The position numbers and the translations under genes are program-made. The notes beneath the pieces are model-generated. The model did no database searches. It worked only from the letters and a program-made list of their open reading frames with translations, and was not told where the DNA came from. A stretch of 51,501 nt of DNA from an uncultured Armatimonadota bacterium. Lineage in GTDB: Bacteria > Armatimonadota > Fimbriimonadia > Fimbriimonadales > Fimbriimonadaceae. The stretch lies in contig CAIYLG010000059.1 in the NCBI GenBank assembly GCA_903927025.1, forward strand, positions 1 to 51,501, in the 5' to 3' direction. How positions within the stretch are numbered: position 1 is the stretch's first letter; every line of letters starts with the position of its first letter. Of the stretch, positions 43,654-51,501 are shown one piece after another.

Positions 43654-44327
43654 GGATGGCTCCAGCCCTGTGCCAAGGCTGCCTCAAGGGCATCGGCAAA
43701 TGAAGAGCTCTCCCAGGGTGCAACGGGAGTCGCCTTGGCTCCAACGATTACTGACTCTGGATCAATCTCCGGATTTGCTGCGGGAATACTCGCCTGAACC
43801 AGGACCGCAGTCTGGGTGAGCCGAAGCGCACAACCACATAGTTTTGCGCCAGTCGTCGCCTCGACGACGTCGTTTGGCGAAGCATAGGCGAAACAGTCAC
43901 CCGAATGGACTCCCGAGCCTCGGTAAGGAGAATCCGCGGCCAGAATTGCATCGACTCCGCAGGCTCTCAACGCGGCAACGATGGGCCGTACGGTTGATCG
44001 GTAGATAGGTTCGAGGTGCCTGGGTGTGGAAACTGGCAACTCGGCCAACGGAACCGCTAGTCCCACTGTCACGTCCCAGCCATGAAGCACGGCCTTGCCG
44101 CCACTTGGACGACGGACCCATGAAATGGCATTTGGGTCTATGAGACCCCGGTCGATCGATTGAAACCGGCCAACGGAAACACAGGGGACTTCCCAGGAGT
44201 AAACGCGGCATCCAGCAATTCCCTTCTCCGCCGCCAGCAGTAGATCAAGATCTCGCTGCATGTTGACGGTGCCCGAATGGGCACCGTCTCGAATCACGGA
44301 TATCGCGCCTGCATGGATGGCTCTCAT
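43650..44327 (-). CDS. lipM: Lipoate-protein ligase / octanoyltransferase family protein (LipM/LplA-like)
   Basis: A 225-residue member of the BPL/LPL cofactor-transferase fold. These proteins load octanoyl or lipoyl groups on carrier proteins such as GcvH. SWVRRPSGGKAVLHG corresponds to the RRxxGGxAVxH motif, and GAKLCGCALR carries the substrate lysine. DCFAYASPNDVVE contains a cysteine in the region where LipM has its catalytic cysteine, favouring octanoyl transfer over ATP-dependent ligation, but that is tentative. It sits directly after gcvPB on the same strand and overlaps murI by 4 bases. The location fits modification of the H protein encoded upstream. Confidence 0.78.
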   Translation of the reverse strand: MRAIHAGAISVIRDGAHSGTVNMQRDLDLLLAAEKGIAGCRVYSWEVPCVSVGRFQSIDRGLIDPNAISWVRRPSGGKAVLHGWDVTVGLAVPLAELPVSTPRHLEPIYRSTVRPIVAALRACGVDAILAADSPYRGSGVHSGDCFAYASPNDVVEATTGAKLCGCALRLTQTAVLVQASIPAANPEIDPESVIVGAKATPVAPWESSSFADALEAALAQGWSHP

Positions 44328-44375
44328 ACTCTCCGTCCGTCCTGATTCAGACGGATAAGTGCCCCTGCCCGCGTC

Positions 44376-45866
44376 TCAAACGCTGGTTGGCAGCCAACGG
44401 ACGTTGAGATTTTTCACCGCAAGCGTCTCATCCAGTCGGCCAACGATCTGTGTGGACGGGGCGTCGTGCAGCAGATCTGGAGTCTCTACCGCCTCTCGGC
44501 AGATTTCGATCAAAGCATCGCAGAATTCGTCCAGCGTTTCCTTGGTCTCAGTCTCGGTTGGCTCGATCATGAAGCACTCCGGAACGATGAGTGGGAAGTA
44601 GTTCGTTGGCGGGTGGAAACCGTAGTCGATCAATCGCTTACTGATATCCAGCGCACGGATCCCGTTCTCCTTCTTGTACTTCTCAGCAGTAAGAATGCAC
44701 TCGTGCATGCACGGGCGATCGTGGGCTGGTGGCAATACTTCCTTAAGGCGGGCACGAACGTAGTTGGCGTTCAACACCGAGAAGCGAGAGATGTCGGCCA
44801 TCTTCTGCTTGCCATAGGCTCTCAGGTACGTGTAGGCGCGAACCTCCATGAGGAACTGACCGTAGAAGCCGCTCACACGTCCGATGGACTGAGGACGATC
44901 GGAGTCTGCAATCACAGTTTCCCCTTCGTGCCGGATCACTGGACCGGGCAGGAACGGCTCTAGGTGGCTCTTGAGGCCAATCGCGCCGCATCCGGGTCCA
45001 CCGCCGCCGTGGGGGGTCGAGAACGTCTTGTGCAGGTTGAGGTGCATGCAGTCGAATCCATGGTCGCCCGGTCGGGTCGTGCCCACCATCGCGTTCATGT
45101 TGGCTCCATCGCAGAAGACCTGACCGCCAGCCGCATGGACCATTTCGCAGATCTTTTCGATGTTCGGTTCGAAGAGTCCAAGCGTGGAGGGGTTCGTCAG
45201 CATCAGTGCCGCAACTGAGCCATCTAGGGCAGCCGCGAGCGCTTCCATGTCTGTATTGCCTTCCTCGGTGGTTGGAATGGGCTTCACATCGTAGCCACAT
45301 CGCGCGGCAGAAGCTGGGTTCGTGCCGTGTGCGGAGTCAGGAACGAGAACAACGTGTCTCTGCTTGCCCTCGCCACGAGACTCGAAGTACGCCTTGATCA
45401 GCATGAGACAGGTCATCTCACCATGAGCACCCGCAAGCGGCTGAAGGGTGATCTCGTCGAAACCGGTGATCTCCTTGAGCATGTCCTGCACGCCGACAAG
45501 AATCTCGAGGGCTCCGGGGATTGTCGCGACCGGCTGCATCGGGTGAAGGTTGGCAAACCCAGGGAGGCCCGCGGTCTTCTCGTTGATCTTCGGGTTGTAC
45601 TTCATCGTGCAGCTTCCCAATGGGTAGAAGCCGGTTTCGATGCCGTAGTTGATATGGCTGAGCCGCGTAAAGTGTCGCAACAGTTCCAACTCGCCAATTT
45701 CGGGCAAGTTCAGATCTGATCTCGTCTCGCCTAGAATCGCAGCGAGGTTGACCTCAGGCGTGTCTGCTACCGGCACGTTGCAGCCAATTCGGCCCTTGTT
45801 TGACTGTTCGAATATCAGTCGCGGTTCAGGCATCCGCTTGGTTCGAAATCCTAGTGTGTTGCTCAT
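44376..45866 (-). CDS. gcvPB: Glycine dehydrogenase (decarboxylating) subunit 2
   Basis: A 496-residue PLP subunit of the glycine cleavage system P protein. PLP binds in HLNLHKTFSTPHGGGGPGCG, near residue 274. The sequence LGSCTMKYNPKINE and the C-terminal part PTNYFPLIVPE are typical. With GcvPA it decarboxylates glycine and passes the aminomethyl group to the lipoyl arm of GcvH. Its start overlaps the gcvPA stop by 4 bases. The two-subunit P protein is the form seen in many Gram-positives, thermophiles and deep-branching bacteria, in place of the fused GcvP. Confidence 0.95.
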   Translation of the reverse strand: MSNTLGFRTKRMPEPRLIFEQSNKGRIGCNVPVADTPEVNLAAILGETRSDLNLPEIGELELLRHFTRLSHINYGIETGFYPLGSCTMKYNPKINEKTAGLPGFANLHPMQPVATIPGALEILVGVQDMLKEITGFDEITLQPLAGAHGEMTCLMLIKAYFESRGEGKQRHVVLVPDSAHGTNPASAARCGYDVKPIPTTEEGNTDMEALAAALDGSVAALMLTNPSTLGLFEPNIEKICEMVHAAGGQVFCDGANMNAMVGTTRPGDHGFDCMHLNLHKTFSTPHGGGGPGCGAIGLKSHLEPFLPGPVIRHEGETVIADSDRPQSIGRVSGFYGQFLMEVRAYTYLRAYGKQKMADISRFSVLNANYVRARLKEVLPPAHDRPCMHECILTAEKYKKENGIRALDISKRLIDYGFHPPTNYFPLIVPECFMIEPTETETKETLDEFCDALIEICREAVETPDLLHDAPSTQIVGRLDETLAVKNLNVRWLPTSV

Positions 45867-47200
45867 GCCAGCACCTCCTTCAGCGCGGAGGCATACGTCT
45901 CAATTTCTTCCTTGGTCCTCAGCTCAGTCACGGCGACGAGAATGCTGTCTGCTAACTCCGGATAGAACTCACCTAGCGGCAATCCAGCGAGGATTCCCCT
46001 CTTCAATAGTGCATCCCGAACGACAGCTGGATCTTTAGGAAGTGAGAGCACGAATTCGCCGAAAACCTTAGAGGAATAGTGCAGAGTCGCACCCGCCTCG
46101 GTCAATTTTTGAATGGCGTACTGCGTGTTTTGGACGGTGGAGGTGGCCACCTTTCGCATTCCGTTCTTGCCCAAGGCAATCATGTAGACCGTAGCAGCGA
46201 GCGCCATCAGGGCTTCGTTGGTACAGATGTTGGATGTCGCCTTCTCGCGGCGAATATCCTGCTCGCGAGTGCGGAGCGTCATCACATAGCCCGGCTTGTC
46301 GCCATGCGCTTCTTTGGTTCGACCCACGATTCGACCGGGGATCTGACGGATAAACTCTTTTTTGCAGGTAAACAGTCCCACCACGGGACCGCCCAATCCC
46401 ATCGCGACTCCCATCGGCTGGCCCTCGCCCACAACGATGTCCGCTCCAAATGCTCCTGGTGGCTTAAGCAGCGCGCAGGCGACCGGGTCTGCAACCACAA
46501 CTAACAGCGCCCCGGCCTTGTCGGCGGCTTCCCTGGCGGCGGCAAGGTCTTCGATGCCTCCAAAGAAGTTTGGATACTGAATGATGATGCAGGACGTGCC
46601 CTCGCTGTTCGCGCTCAGGTCAGTGAGGCCACCCGAAACGGCGGGAAGGGTTTCAATCTCAATTCCCATCGACCAGCAGTAGGTTGCCAAAACTTGGCGA
46701 TAGTGCGGATGCACTGCTTCGCTGATGGTGACCTTCTCCCGATGCTTGATGCTGGTGGACATGATCGCAGCTTCCGCCATCGAAGTCGCCCCATCGTACA
46801 TTGACGCATTGGCCAGGTCCATGCCGTACAGTTCGGCGACCATCGTCTGAAACTCGTAAATCGCCTGAAGGTAGCCCTGGGAAGCTTCTGGCTGATACGG
46901 CGTGTAAGCCGTCAGGAATTCGCCGCGAGAGATGACCGCTCCAACGCTGGCAGGGATGTACCGATCGTAGATGCCGGCTCCCAAAAAGCAGGTGACGTCG
47001 GCCATGTTGACGTTTTTCTTGCTGATGCTCCAGAGGTGAGCCATCAGGCGTGGCTCATCGAGTGCGTCGGGCAGATTGAGTGCTCCGGGCTTGACTCTCA
47101 GCTTTTCTGGGATTTCACGAAACAGTTCGTCGATGGATGAGGCGCCGATGGTGGCGAGCATTTCGCTCACATCGGATTCTGTATGTGGGATATAGGGCAT
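45863..47200 (-). CDS. gcvPA: Glycine dehydrogenase (decarboxylating) subunit 1
   Basis: A 445-residue partner subunit of the P protein. It begins MPYIPHTESDVSEMLATIG and contains CFLGAGIYDRYIPASV, FLTAYTPYQPEASQG and SMYDGATSMAEAA, all standard for GcvPA. It lies 90 bases after gcvH, with a small hairpin between, and overlaps gcvPB. The T-protein gene gcvT is not in this window. Confidence 0.95.
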   Translation of the reverse strand: MPYIPHTESDVSEMLATIGASSIDELFREIPEKLRVKPGALNLPDALDEPRLMAHLWSISKKNVNMADVTCFLGAGIYDRYIPASVGAVISRGEFLTAYTPYQPEASQGYLQAIYEFQTMVAELYGMDLANASMYDGATSMAEAAIMSTSIKHREKVTISEAVHPHYRQVLATYCWSMGIEIETLPAVSGGLTDLSANSEGTSCIIIQYPNFFGGIEDLAAAREAADKAGALLVVVADPVACALLKPPGAFGADIVVGEGQPMGVAMGLGGPVVGLFTCKKEFIRQIPGRIVGRTKEAHGDKPGYVMTLRTREQDIRREKATSNICTNEALMALAATVYMIALGKNGMRKVATSTVQNTQYAIQKLTEAGATLHYSSKVFGEFVLSLPKDPAVVRDALLKRGILAGLPLGEFYPELADSILVAVTELRTKEEIETYASALKEVLA

Positions 47201-47240
47201 TCGAAAAAAGAACTACGCTCTGAACTTCAGAGAATCATGC

Positions 47241-47263
47241 AGGGTGCGAAAAATGCGCACCCT
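47241..47263 (-). promoter_or_regulatory. Intercistronic hairpin between gcvH and gcvPA
   Basis: AGGGTGCG (47241-47248) pairs with CGCACCCT (47256-47263) around a 7-base loop. No U-run follows on the minus strand, so it probably modulates the ratio of H protein to P protein mRNA rather than ending the transcript. Confidence 0.5.
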
Positions 47264-47290
47264 ATCCATTGAATTTAAGGGAAAAAGAGA

Positions 47291-47671
47291 TCAGGAGATC
47301 TCGGCGGCATAAGCCGCGGCGTCCAGCAGCGAATCCGCCGCTGAAGCATCAGCAACTTTCAGCTTCAACATAAAGCCAGCGCCATACGGATCTGAGTTGA
47401 TCAATTCGGACTGGGCACCGAGAGCGGCGTTGACTTCAACCACAGTTCCAGCAACGGGCGCGTAGACATCGCTGACCGTCTTCACGCTCTCTACGCTGCC
47501 AAAGATATCTCCGGCCTGCAGAACGCGGCCCACTTCGGGAAGGTCGACGTACACGACGTCTCCAAGCTCCGACTGCGCGAAATCCGTGATGCCGATGGTG
47601 GCGACATCGCCCTCAATCTTGACCCACTCGTGCGACTTTACGTACTTCAAATCTTCAGGAATATTTGACAT
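47291..47671 (-). CDS. gcvH: Glycine cleavage system H protein
   Basis: A 126-residue lipoyl carrier. The opening LKYVKSHEWVKIEGD and GITDFAQSELGDVVYVDLPEVG are typical. The lipoylated lysine lies in SVESVKTVSD near residue 64. I chose ATG 47671, with GGAG 5 bases upstream, over a longer frame to 47755. It is the first gene of the gcv-lipM-murI-alr run and is divergent from trmD. No glycine riboswitch pattern is seen in the 118-base upstream gap. Confidence 0.95.
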   Translation of the reverse strand: MSNIPEDLKYVKSHEWVKIEGDVATIGITDFAQSELGDVVYVDLPEVGRVLQAGDIFGSVESVKTVSDVYAPVAGTVVEVNAALGAQSELINSDPYGAGFMLKLKVADASAADSLLDAAAYAAEIS

Positions 47672-47789
47672 GATTTCTCCAGCTGTACAGACGGGAATGA
47701 AGCGAAGTCTACCCCCCGGCAAGCTTTTTGGGGCCGGTACAGTGGCCACCAGCACAGCACAAGAAACAACCCTAGTATTCTGTTGACCG

Positions 47790-48521
47790 ATGCTCAGGAT
47801 CGACTACATCACCTTGTTCCCAGAAGTCATCCTGGCGAGCGTCTCCCACAGCATCATGCGCCGAGCGGCTGAGGGGGGGCACGTAGAGTGGAATTGCACG
47901 AACCCTCGAGATTTTTGCTACGATCGCCATTCTAAAGTTGATGACACCCCGTTTGGTGGGGCCGCAGGCATGCTGATCCGCGCAGAACCAGTCGCACTCG
48001 CCCTCGAATCGATTGAAGTATTCGAGGGTGCCGGAGAAGAAGGCACGACCATCATCCTCACGGACCCAACCGGTGAAAGATTTGACCAGCGACTGGCCGA
48101 GGAGCTTGGATCGCAAAGCCGGCTGGTGTTCCTGTGCGGACACTACGAGGGGATCGACCATCGAATCTCCGAGAAGTTCACAACGCGTGCGGTGAGCATC
48201 GGAGACTTCGTCCTGACAAATGGCGAACTTCCTGCCCTGGTGATGTCAGACGCCATCGTGCGCCGACTCCCAGGAGTTTTAGGCAGTTCTGCAAGCTTGG
48301 ATGCTGACAGCCACAGTGACGGACTCCTTAGCGCGCCGAACTACACAAGGCCGGAAACTTGGCGCGAAATCCCTATCCCTGAGGTCCTTAAGAGCGGAGA
48401 CCACAAGGCGATCCAGAAGTGGCGCAGAGCAGAGGCGCTTAGGCTCACCAAGCTCCATCGGCCTGATCTGCTGGCCCGGGCGACCGTGGATAAGCGGGAC
48501 TTGGATGTGCTATCCTTTTGA
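47790..48521 (+). CDS. trmD: tRNA (guanine-37-N1)-methyltransferase
   Basis: A 243-residue SPOUT methyltransferase that methylates G37 of certain tRNAs and protects the reading frame. It begins LRIDYITLFPEVI. Further landmarks are DDTPFGGAAGM, LCGHYEGIDHRI and the knotted SAM site GDFVLTNGELPALVMSDA. The pairing trmD-rplS is conserved across bacteria; here the usual upstream rpsP and rimM are missing. Confidence 0.97.
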   Translation: MLRIDYITLFPEVILASVSHSIMRRAAEGGHVEWNCTNPRDFCYDRHSKVDDTPFGGAAGMLIRAEPVALALESIEVFEGAGEEGTTIILTDPTGERFDQRLAEELGSQSRLVFLCGHYEGIDHRISEKFTTRAVSIGDFVLTNGELPALVMSDAIVRRLPGVLGSSASLDADSHSDGLLSAPNYTRPETWREIPIPEVLKSGDHKAIQKWRRAEALRLTKLHRPDLLARATVDKRDLDVLSF

Positions 48522-48599
48522 ATTGCGCCCATGCACGGCCTTCCGTCGCGCCTCTGGGATACAAATGACCTGCGGCCAATCGGCTAAAGGATGAGAGAC

Positions 48600-48620
48600 T
48601 TGCCCCCAGAGATGGGGCAA
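48600..48620 (+). promoter_or_regulatory. Leader hairpin before rplS
   Basis: TTGCCCC (48600-48606) pairs with GGGGCAA (48614-48620) around a 7-base loop, 20 bases before the rplS start. Ribosomal protein leaders often regulate this gene, but whether this stem does so is unknown. The rest of the gap 48522-48640 shows nothing else. Confidence 0.45.
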
Positions 48621-48640
48621 ACCACGGAAGAAACGAAAAG

Positions 48641-48991
48641 ATGTCGAAAGCCGCGATTTTAGAAAGTGTAGTACAGCCGTATATCAAAACCGACCTGCCA
48701 AAGATTTGGCCAGGAGACACGGTTAAAGCATCCGTAAAGGTGCGTGAAGGCGGCAAAGAGCGAATTCAGGTTTATGAAGGCATTGTCATTGCCGTCAAGC
48801 ACGGTGGCATCGCTGAGACAGTAACGCTCCGCAAGATTTCCAGCGGCGTTGGCGTCGAGCGAACCTTCCCCCTTCACTCGCCAAACGTTGCCAAGTTTGA
48901 AGTAACCCGACGCGGTAAAGTTCGTCGCGCCAAGCTTTACTACCTCCGAGACAAGGTTGGTAAGGACGCGCGAATTAAAGAGCGCCGCTAA
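48641..48991 (+). CDS. rplS: 50S ribosomal protein L19
   Basis: A 116-residue ribosomal protein at the 30S-50S interface. The sequence [20 protein letters not shown], then [15 protein letters not shown], and the ending [19 protein letters not shown] are diagnostic. The length is normal. It follows trmD by 119 bases and precedes the first signal peptidase gene by 3 bases. Confidence 0.97.
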   Translation: MSKAAILESVVQPYIKTDLPKIWPGDTVKASVKVREGGKERIQVYEGIVIAVKHGGIAETVTLRKISSGVGVERTFPLHSPNVAKFEVTRRGKVRRAKLYYLRDKVGKDARIKERR

Positions 48992-48994
48992 GTC

Positions 48995-49981
48995 GTGCCG
49001 CTTCTCGCATCTTGGCTCCCTCTGGCTCAAGCCCAGGCTGGGGGCGGAACTCGCGAACTCGTTGACACCCTTGCTCGCACGCCGCTGAGCAAGGTCGTCA
49101 TCTTTGTGGTCGTCCTATCGGTTTTCCGAGCGGCGATTTACCCTTACATGCACAAGACCCCGCCGCACAAGCGGTTGGGTACTTACGTGTTCGCCAGATT
49201 CATCAATGAGATGCTGGATGCGTTCATCTATGCGGGCGTATTCGTCTTTATGCTCATCCGCCCGTTTGCGGTTCAGGCCTTTCTGATCCCTTCTGGCTCG
49301 ATGTGGCCCACCCTTTACGTCAACGACTTTATTGTCGCCAACAAGGCCGTCTATCGCTACAGCGACCCGAAGGCAAACGACATCGTTGTGTTCCGTCCTC
49401 CGGCAACTGCCCGCCTTAGCCCAGACCAACTCGACGAGCAGGGCGAAATGAAGGTCGACTTCATCAAGCGCTGTATCGGAACTCCTGGCGACATCATCGA
49501 GATGAAGAAGGGTGTTCTCTATCGCAACGGCAAAATGGTGGACGAACCGTACAAGCGCATGTCGGTATGCACGGATACAACGCCGCAGCCTGAATGTCAA
49601 GAATTCAGAGAACTCAGCGCTGACGAACAAAAGCAGCTGACTCAGACAAGCTTCAAACTTGTGAACTACAAGGGACACTTGGTTCCCCTGAACTACTCCA
49701 GTCTGGATGCAAACGCGCCATCCCCTCGGGTTGAGCACTTTATTGAGACGACTGCCCCGTACCACGTTGCGGACGAATTTGCGATTGCCGACCCCGACGA
49801 AGAGAAGAAGGCAGAAAACCTTCCTGCCGAAAAGATTCCGCCTCACATGTATCTGATGATGGGTGACAACCGCAACAACTCATTTGATGGCCGCGGCTGG
49901 GGCCTAGTCCCACGCGAATGGATCATTGGGCGAGCCGAACTGGTCTGGTGGCCTCCGAAGCGGATTCATATTCCGCATTAG
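48995..49981 (+). CDS. lepB: Signal peptidase I, first paralogue
   Basis: A 328-residue membrane serine protease that removes signal peptides from exported proteins. It starts at GTG 48995, three bases after rplS. Two hydrophobic segments (about 33-48 and 78-98) precede the catalytic Ser102 (PSGSMWPT) and Lys158 (VDFIKRCIGTPGD). The box E motif GDNRNNSFDGRGWG is intact. About 130 residues between Lys158 and box E form an insert larger than in E. coli LepB, including MSVCTDTTPQPEC with two cysteines. It is followed by a close paralogue. Confidence 0.93.
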   Translation: MPLLASWLPLAQAQAGGGTRELVDTLARTPLSKVVIFVVVLSVFRAAIYPYMHKTPPHKRLGTYVFARFINEMLDAFIYAGVFVFMLIRPFAVQAFLIPSGSMWPTLYVNDFIVANKAVYRYSDPKANDIVVFRPPATARLSPDQLDEQGEMKVDFIKRCIGTPGDIIEMKKGVLYRNGKMVDEPYKRMSVCTDTTPQPECQEFRELSADEQKQLTQTSFKLVNYKGHLVPLNYSSLDANAPSPRVEHFIETTAPYHVADEFAIADPDEEKKAENLPAEKIPPHMYLMMGDNRNNSFDGRGWGLVPREWIIGRAELVWWPPKRIHIPH

Positions 49982-50069
49982 TTCATCGGTTCGCAACGGG
50001 AACTAGTGACCGCCCGTTTTCGCTAAAAGTCAAAGCAGCCTTCCCTAGAAGGTGCCAACGAGTTTGCTG

Positions 50070-51038
50070 ATGAATCAGAACTGGATACCGCTCGCACAGA
50101 TGCACCTTGGAGGCTCTCGCGAGCTGGTAGACACCCTTGCGCGTACTCCCCTCAGCCGAATTCTTGCGATTGTGGTGGTGCTCACGCTCTTGCGAGTGCT
50201 TGTGTATCCATTCCACAAGGCGGCCCGGAAGAACCGCGGATTTGCGTTCAAGTTCTACCAGTTCCTCAATGAGAGCTTCGACTCGTTGGCATTTGCCGGA
50301 GTCCTGGTCTTCATGCTTGTGCGCCCATACGTGCTTCAGACCTTCCTGATTCCCACCGGATCCATGTGGCCGGAACTGTACGTGAACAGCTTTATCGTCG
50401 CCAACAAGGCGATCTACCGCATATCGGACCCAAAGCCTGGAGACGTCGTGGTTTTCCATCCTCCCAAGCAGGCAGCTCTTGCCCCCGATGACCTAGACGC
50501 CGAAGGGGAGATGAAGGCTGACTTCATCAAGCGCTGTATAGGAACTCCCGGCGACCTCATTGAGATGAAGAATGGGATGCTCTATCGAAATGGCAAGCAT
50601 GTCGATGAGCCTTACACCGTCTTTTCTAAATGCATCGACCAAAACAAGCCTTGCCAGGATTACCAGAAGTTGTCTGATGCAGAGCGATCTCACGTGATGC
50701 CGGCAAGCTTTAAGCTCGTCAAGCTGAACGGCAAACTGATTCCCCTGAACTACACAAAGCTCGACGCAAACGCGCCCGTGCCGATGGTGAACGACCTCGC
50801 CGCAACCGAGGGTCCCTACTCCATCGCGGAGGACTACCAGATCGGCACTCGAGAAGAGCAGCAGCGAGCCGTCCAGCTACCGGCAGAGCGGTTGCCCGCT
50901 GGGATGTATCTGATGATGGGAGACAACCGAAACAACTCGTTCGACGGCCGAGGCTGGGGTCTTGTCAGCCGAGACCGAATCGTCGGCCGAGCCGAGTTCG
51001 TCTGGTGGCCCATTTCACAGGCTCACCGCACGCATTGA
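50070..51038 (+). CDS. lepB: Signal peptidase I, second paralogue
   Basis: A 322-residue paralogue of the preceding gene with the same plan. It has two N-terminal helices, catalytic Ser98 (PTGSMWPE), Lys154 (ADFIKRCIGTPGD), a matching insert with two cysteines (FSKCIDQNKPCQDY) and box E GDNRNNSFDGRGWG. The shared N-terminal motif ELVDTLARTPLS shows a recent tandem duplication. I chose ATG 50070; an in-frame GTG at 50052 would add six residues. An 88-base gap separates it from the first copy. Different substrate ranges are possible but not shown. Confidence 0.92.
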   Translation: MNQNWIPLAQMHLGGSRELVDTLARTPLSRILAIVVVLTLLRVLVYPFHKAARKNRGFAFKFYQFLNESFDSLAFAGVLVFMLVRPYVLQTFLIPTGSMWPELYVNSFIVANKAIYRISDPKPGDVVVFHPPKQAALAPDDLDAEGEMKADFIKRCIGTPGDLIEMKNGMLYRNGKHVDEPYTVFSKCIDQNKPCQDYQKLSDAERSHVMPASFKLVKLNGKLIPLNYTKLDANAPVPMVNDLAATEGPYSIAEDYQIGTREEQQRAVQLPAERLPAGMYLMMGDNRNNSFDGRGWGLVSRDRIVGRAEFVWWPISQAHRTH

Positions 51039-51091
51039 GACATTAATGGGAGCTACCTGGAGCAACTTTTATTCTGGTAGAGGATAAGCAA

Positions 51092-51313
51092 ATGACATTG
51101 CAACTGAAGTTAACGGAAGTCAAATTCGGGGAAGAGAGCCCGATAGGGTTCGAACCTGCCCACAGAGCCCTTATTGATAGGTTGCCGAACCTGAAAGGCG
51201 CTCGGCGTGAACACATCTTTTCCATTCCTACCCGGTTCAAGGCAGGATTCAGACCAGTCGAGTTCGCACCATTCCAACAGTTTCATCACCTCTGTCCTCG
51301 GACTCGAGACTAA
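51092..51313 (+). CDS. Doubtful 73-residue ORF after lepB
   Basis: ATG 51092 is preceded by AGAGGA at good spacing and reads 73 residues beginning MTLQLKLTEVKFGEESPIGF. The C-terminal half (FQQFHHLCPRTRD) looks random. There is no recognisable domain. It may be a decayed gene remnant between lepB and the insertion element. Nothing else is visible in the gap 51039-51362. Confidence 0.3.
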   Translation: MTLQLKLTEVKFGEESPIGFEPAHRALIDRLPNLKGARREHIFSIPTRFKAGFRPVEFAPFQQFHHLCPRTRD

Positions 51314-51362
51314 TTCTTCATAATTTAGTGTTAGCAGGTGCTGCTTGGGGAGCGTTTCACTC

Positions 51363-51501
51363 TGACCTGTTCCCCGTAGTTTGACCCACTTGAAGTGTGA
51401 AATCCGTCTGGAATCACATGAAGAAAACTGGCAAGCGCTACACCGAGGACGAGATCCTGAAGGTGTTGAAGGAAATCGAAGCTGGCGGCGCGATAGCGTC
51501 A
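51363..51501 (+). mobile_element. Left end of an IS3-family insertion sequence (partial)
   Basis: TGACCTGTTCCCCG (51363-51376) matches the general form of IS3-group terminal inverted repeats (TGA-C-TG-CCCC). It is followed 42 bases later by an OrfA-type transposase start. The element continues past the window, so the right end and target duplication cannot be checked. Confidence 0.65.
51418..51501 (+). CDS. IS3-family transposase OrfA, N-terminal part
   Basis: Twenty-eight residues are visible, beginning MKKTGKRYTEDEILKVLKEI and continuing EAGGAIAS. This matches the helix-turn-helix start of IS3-group OrfA (pattern R-[FY]-[ST]-E-[ED]-[EQ]-I-x-x-[VI]-L-K-E). The frame is open to the window edge. 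OrfB would follow with a programmed frameshift in a complete element. Confidence 0.8.
   Translation, partial: MKKTGKRYTEDEILKVLKEIEAGGAIAS

Noticed and set aside
47672-47789. Glycine riboswitch upstream of gcvH
   Set aside because: The 118-base gap is too short for the tandem aptamers, and I see none of the conserved glycine aptamer segments.
51140-51165. tRNA-like GGTTCGAACC at 51147-51156
   Set aside because: It looks like a T-loop, but the flanking bases cannot form a T stem or an acceptor stem, and no anticodon arm is found upstream.

Overview
The window is a gene-dense piece of bacterial chromosome of moderately high GC, with one coding strand at a time in long runs and many start/stop overlaps (TAATG, ATGA). 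The gene content suggests a free-living, aerobic, Gram-negative-type bacterium. The lipoproteins, an MlaF-type ABC ATPase and a Spy-like periplasmic protein point to an envelope with a periplasm. A two-subunit glycine decarboxylase (GcvPA/GcvPB), a short primary sigma factor, paired signal peptidases and a c-di-AMP riboswitch together fit Armatimonadota, perhaps class Fimbriimonadia. That placement is an inference from gene content and style; no 16S rRNA gene or other decisive marker is present.

Layout. 1-2350: tail of an unknown beta-rich protein, then a CE7 esterase coupled to a DapA-fold protein that lacks the Schiff-base lysine. 2574-4446: an orphan GIY-YIG protein (-), then purB (+) ending at a strong bidirectional terminator. 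4465-10101 (-): a 1878-residue secreted protein with an eight-bladed propeller and 16 repeats of about 94 residues. 10322-15581 (-): a BMP-type nucleoside-like ABC importer (lipoprotein, ATPase, two permeases) coupled to a tandem 6-pyruvoyl-tetrahydropterin-synthase-like protein. 15692-16973 (-): an isolated nuoB-nuoI pair behind a 61-residue membrane protein. 17095-23414 (+): mfd, a sugar-nucleotidyltransferase-like protein, an MFS carrier and a GNAT acetyltransferase. 23431-23745 is a repeat array with an 89-bp period. 23873-29521: glpK (+), then a Spy-like protein, an MlaF-like ATPase, an AraC-type regulator and an oligopeptide-binding lipoprotein (all -).

29571-36963 (-) looks like one long transcription unit: glmU, prs, six tightly packed genes for uncharacterised membrane proteins, then recO. 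37160-37777 (+) is upp. 37788-38185 (-) is a compact unit made of a promoter, a c-di-AMP (ydaO/yuaA-type) riboswitch, a 48-residue four-cysteine ORF and a terminator. I consider this unit and the six-gene membrane cluster the most interesting items. 38298-41661 (+) holds sucD, a cysteine-desulfurase-like gene and the primary sigma factor, which has a recognisable -35/-10 promoter. 41747-47671 (-) runs gcvH, gcvPA, gcvPB, a lipoyl/octanoyl transferase, murI, alr. It links glycine cleavage, lipoate attachment and D-amino-acid supply for the cell wall. 47790-51038 (+) holds trmD, rplS and two paralogous signal peptidase I genes. An IS3-family element begins near 51363 and runs off the window.

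Functional links. GcvH needs a lipoyl group, and the adjacent transferase could supply it. Alr and MurI supply D-Ala and D-Glu, and GlmU supplies UDP-GlcNAc, for peptidoglycan. Prs makes PRPP, the co-substrate of Upp, which is encoded divergently just beyond glmU. All functional statements come from sequence motifs and family knowledge read by eye; no database search was run.
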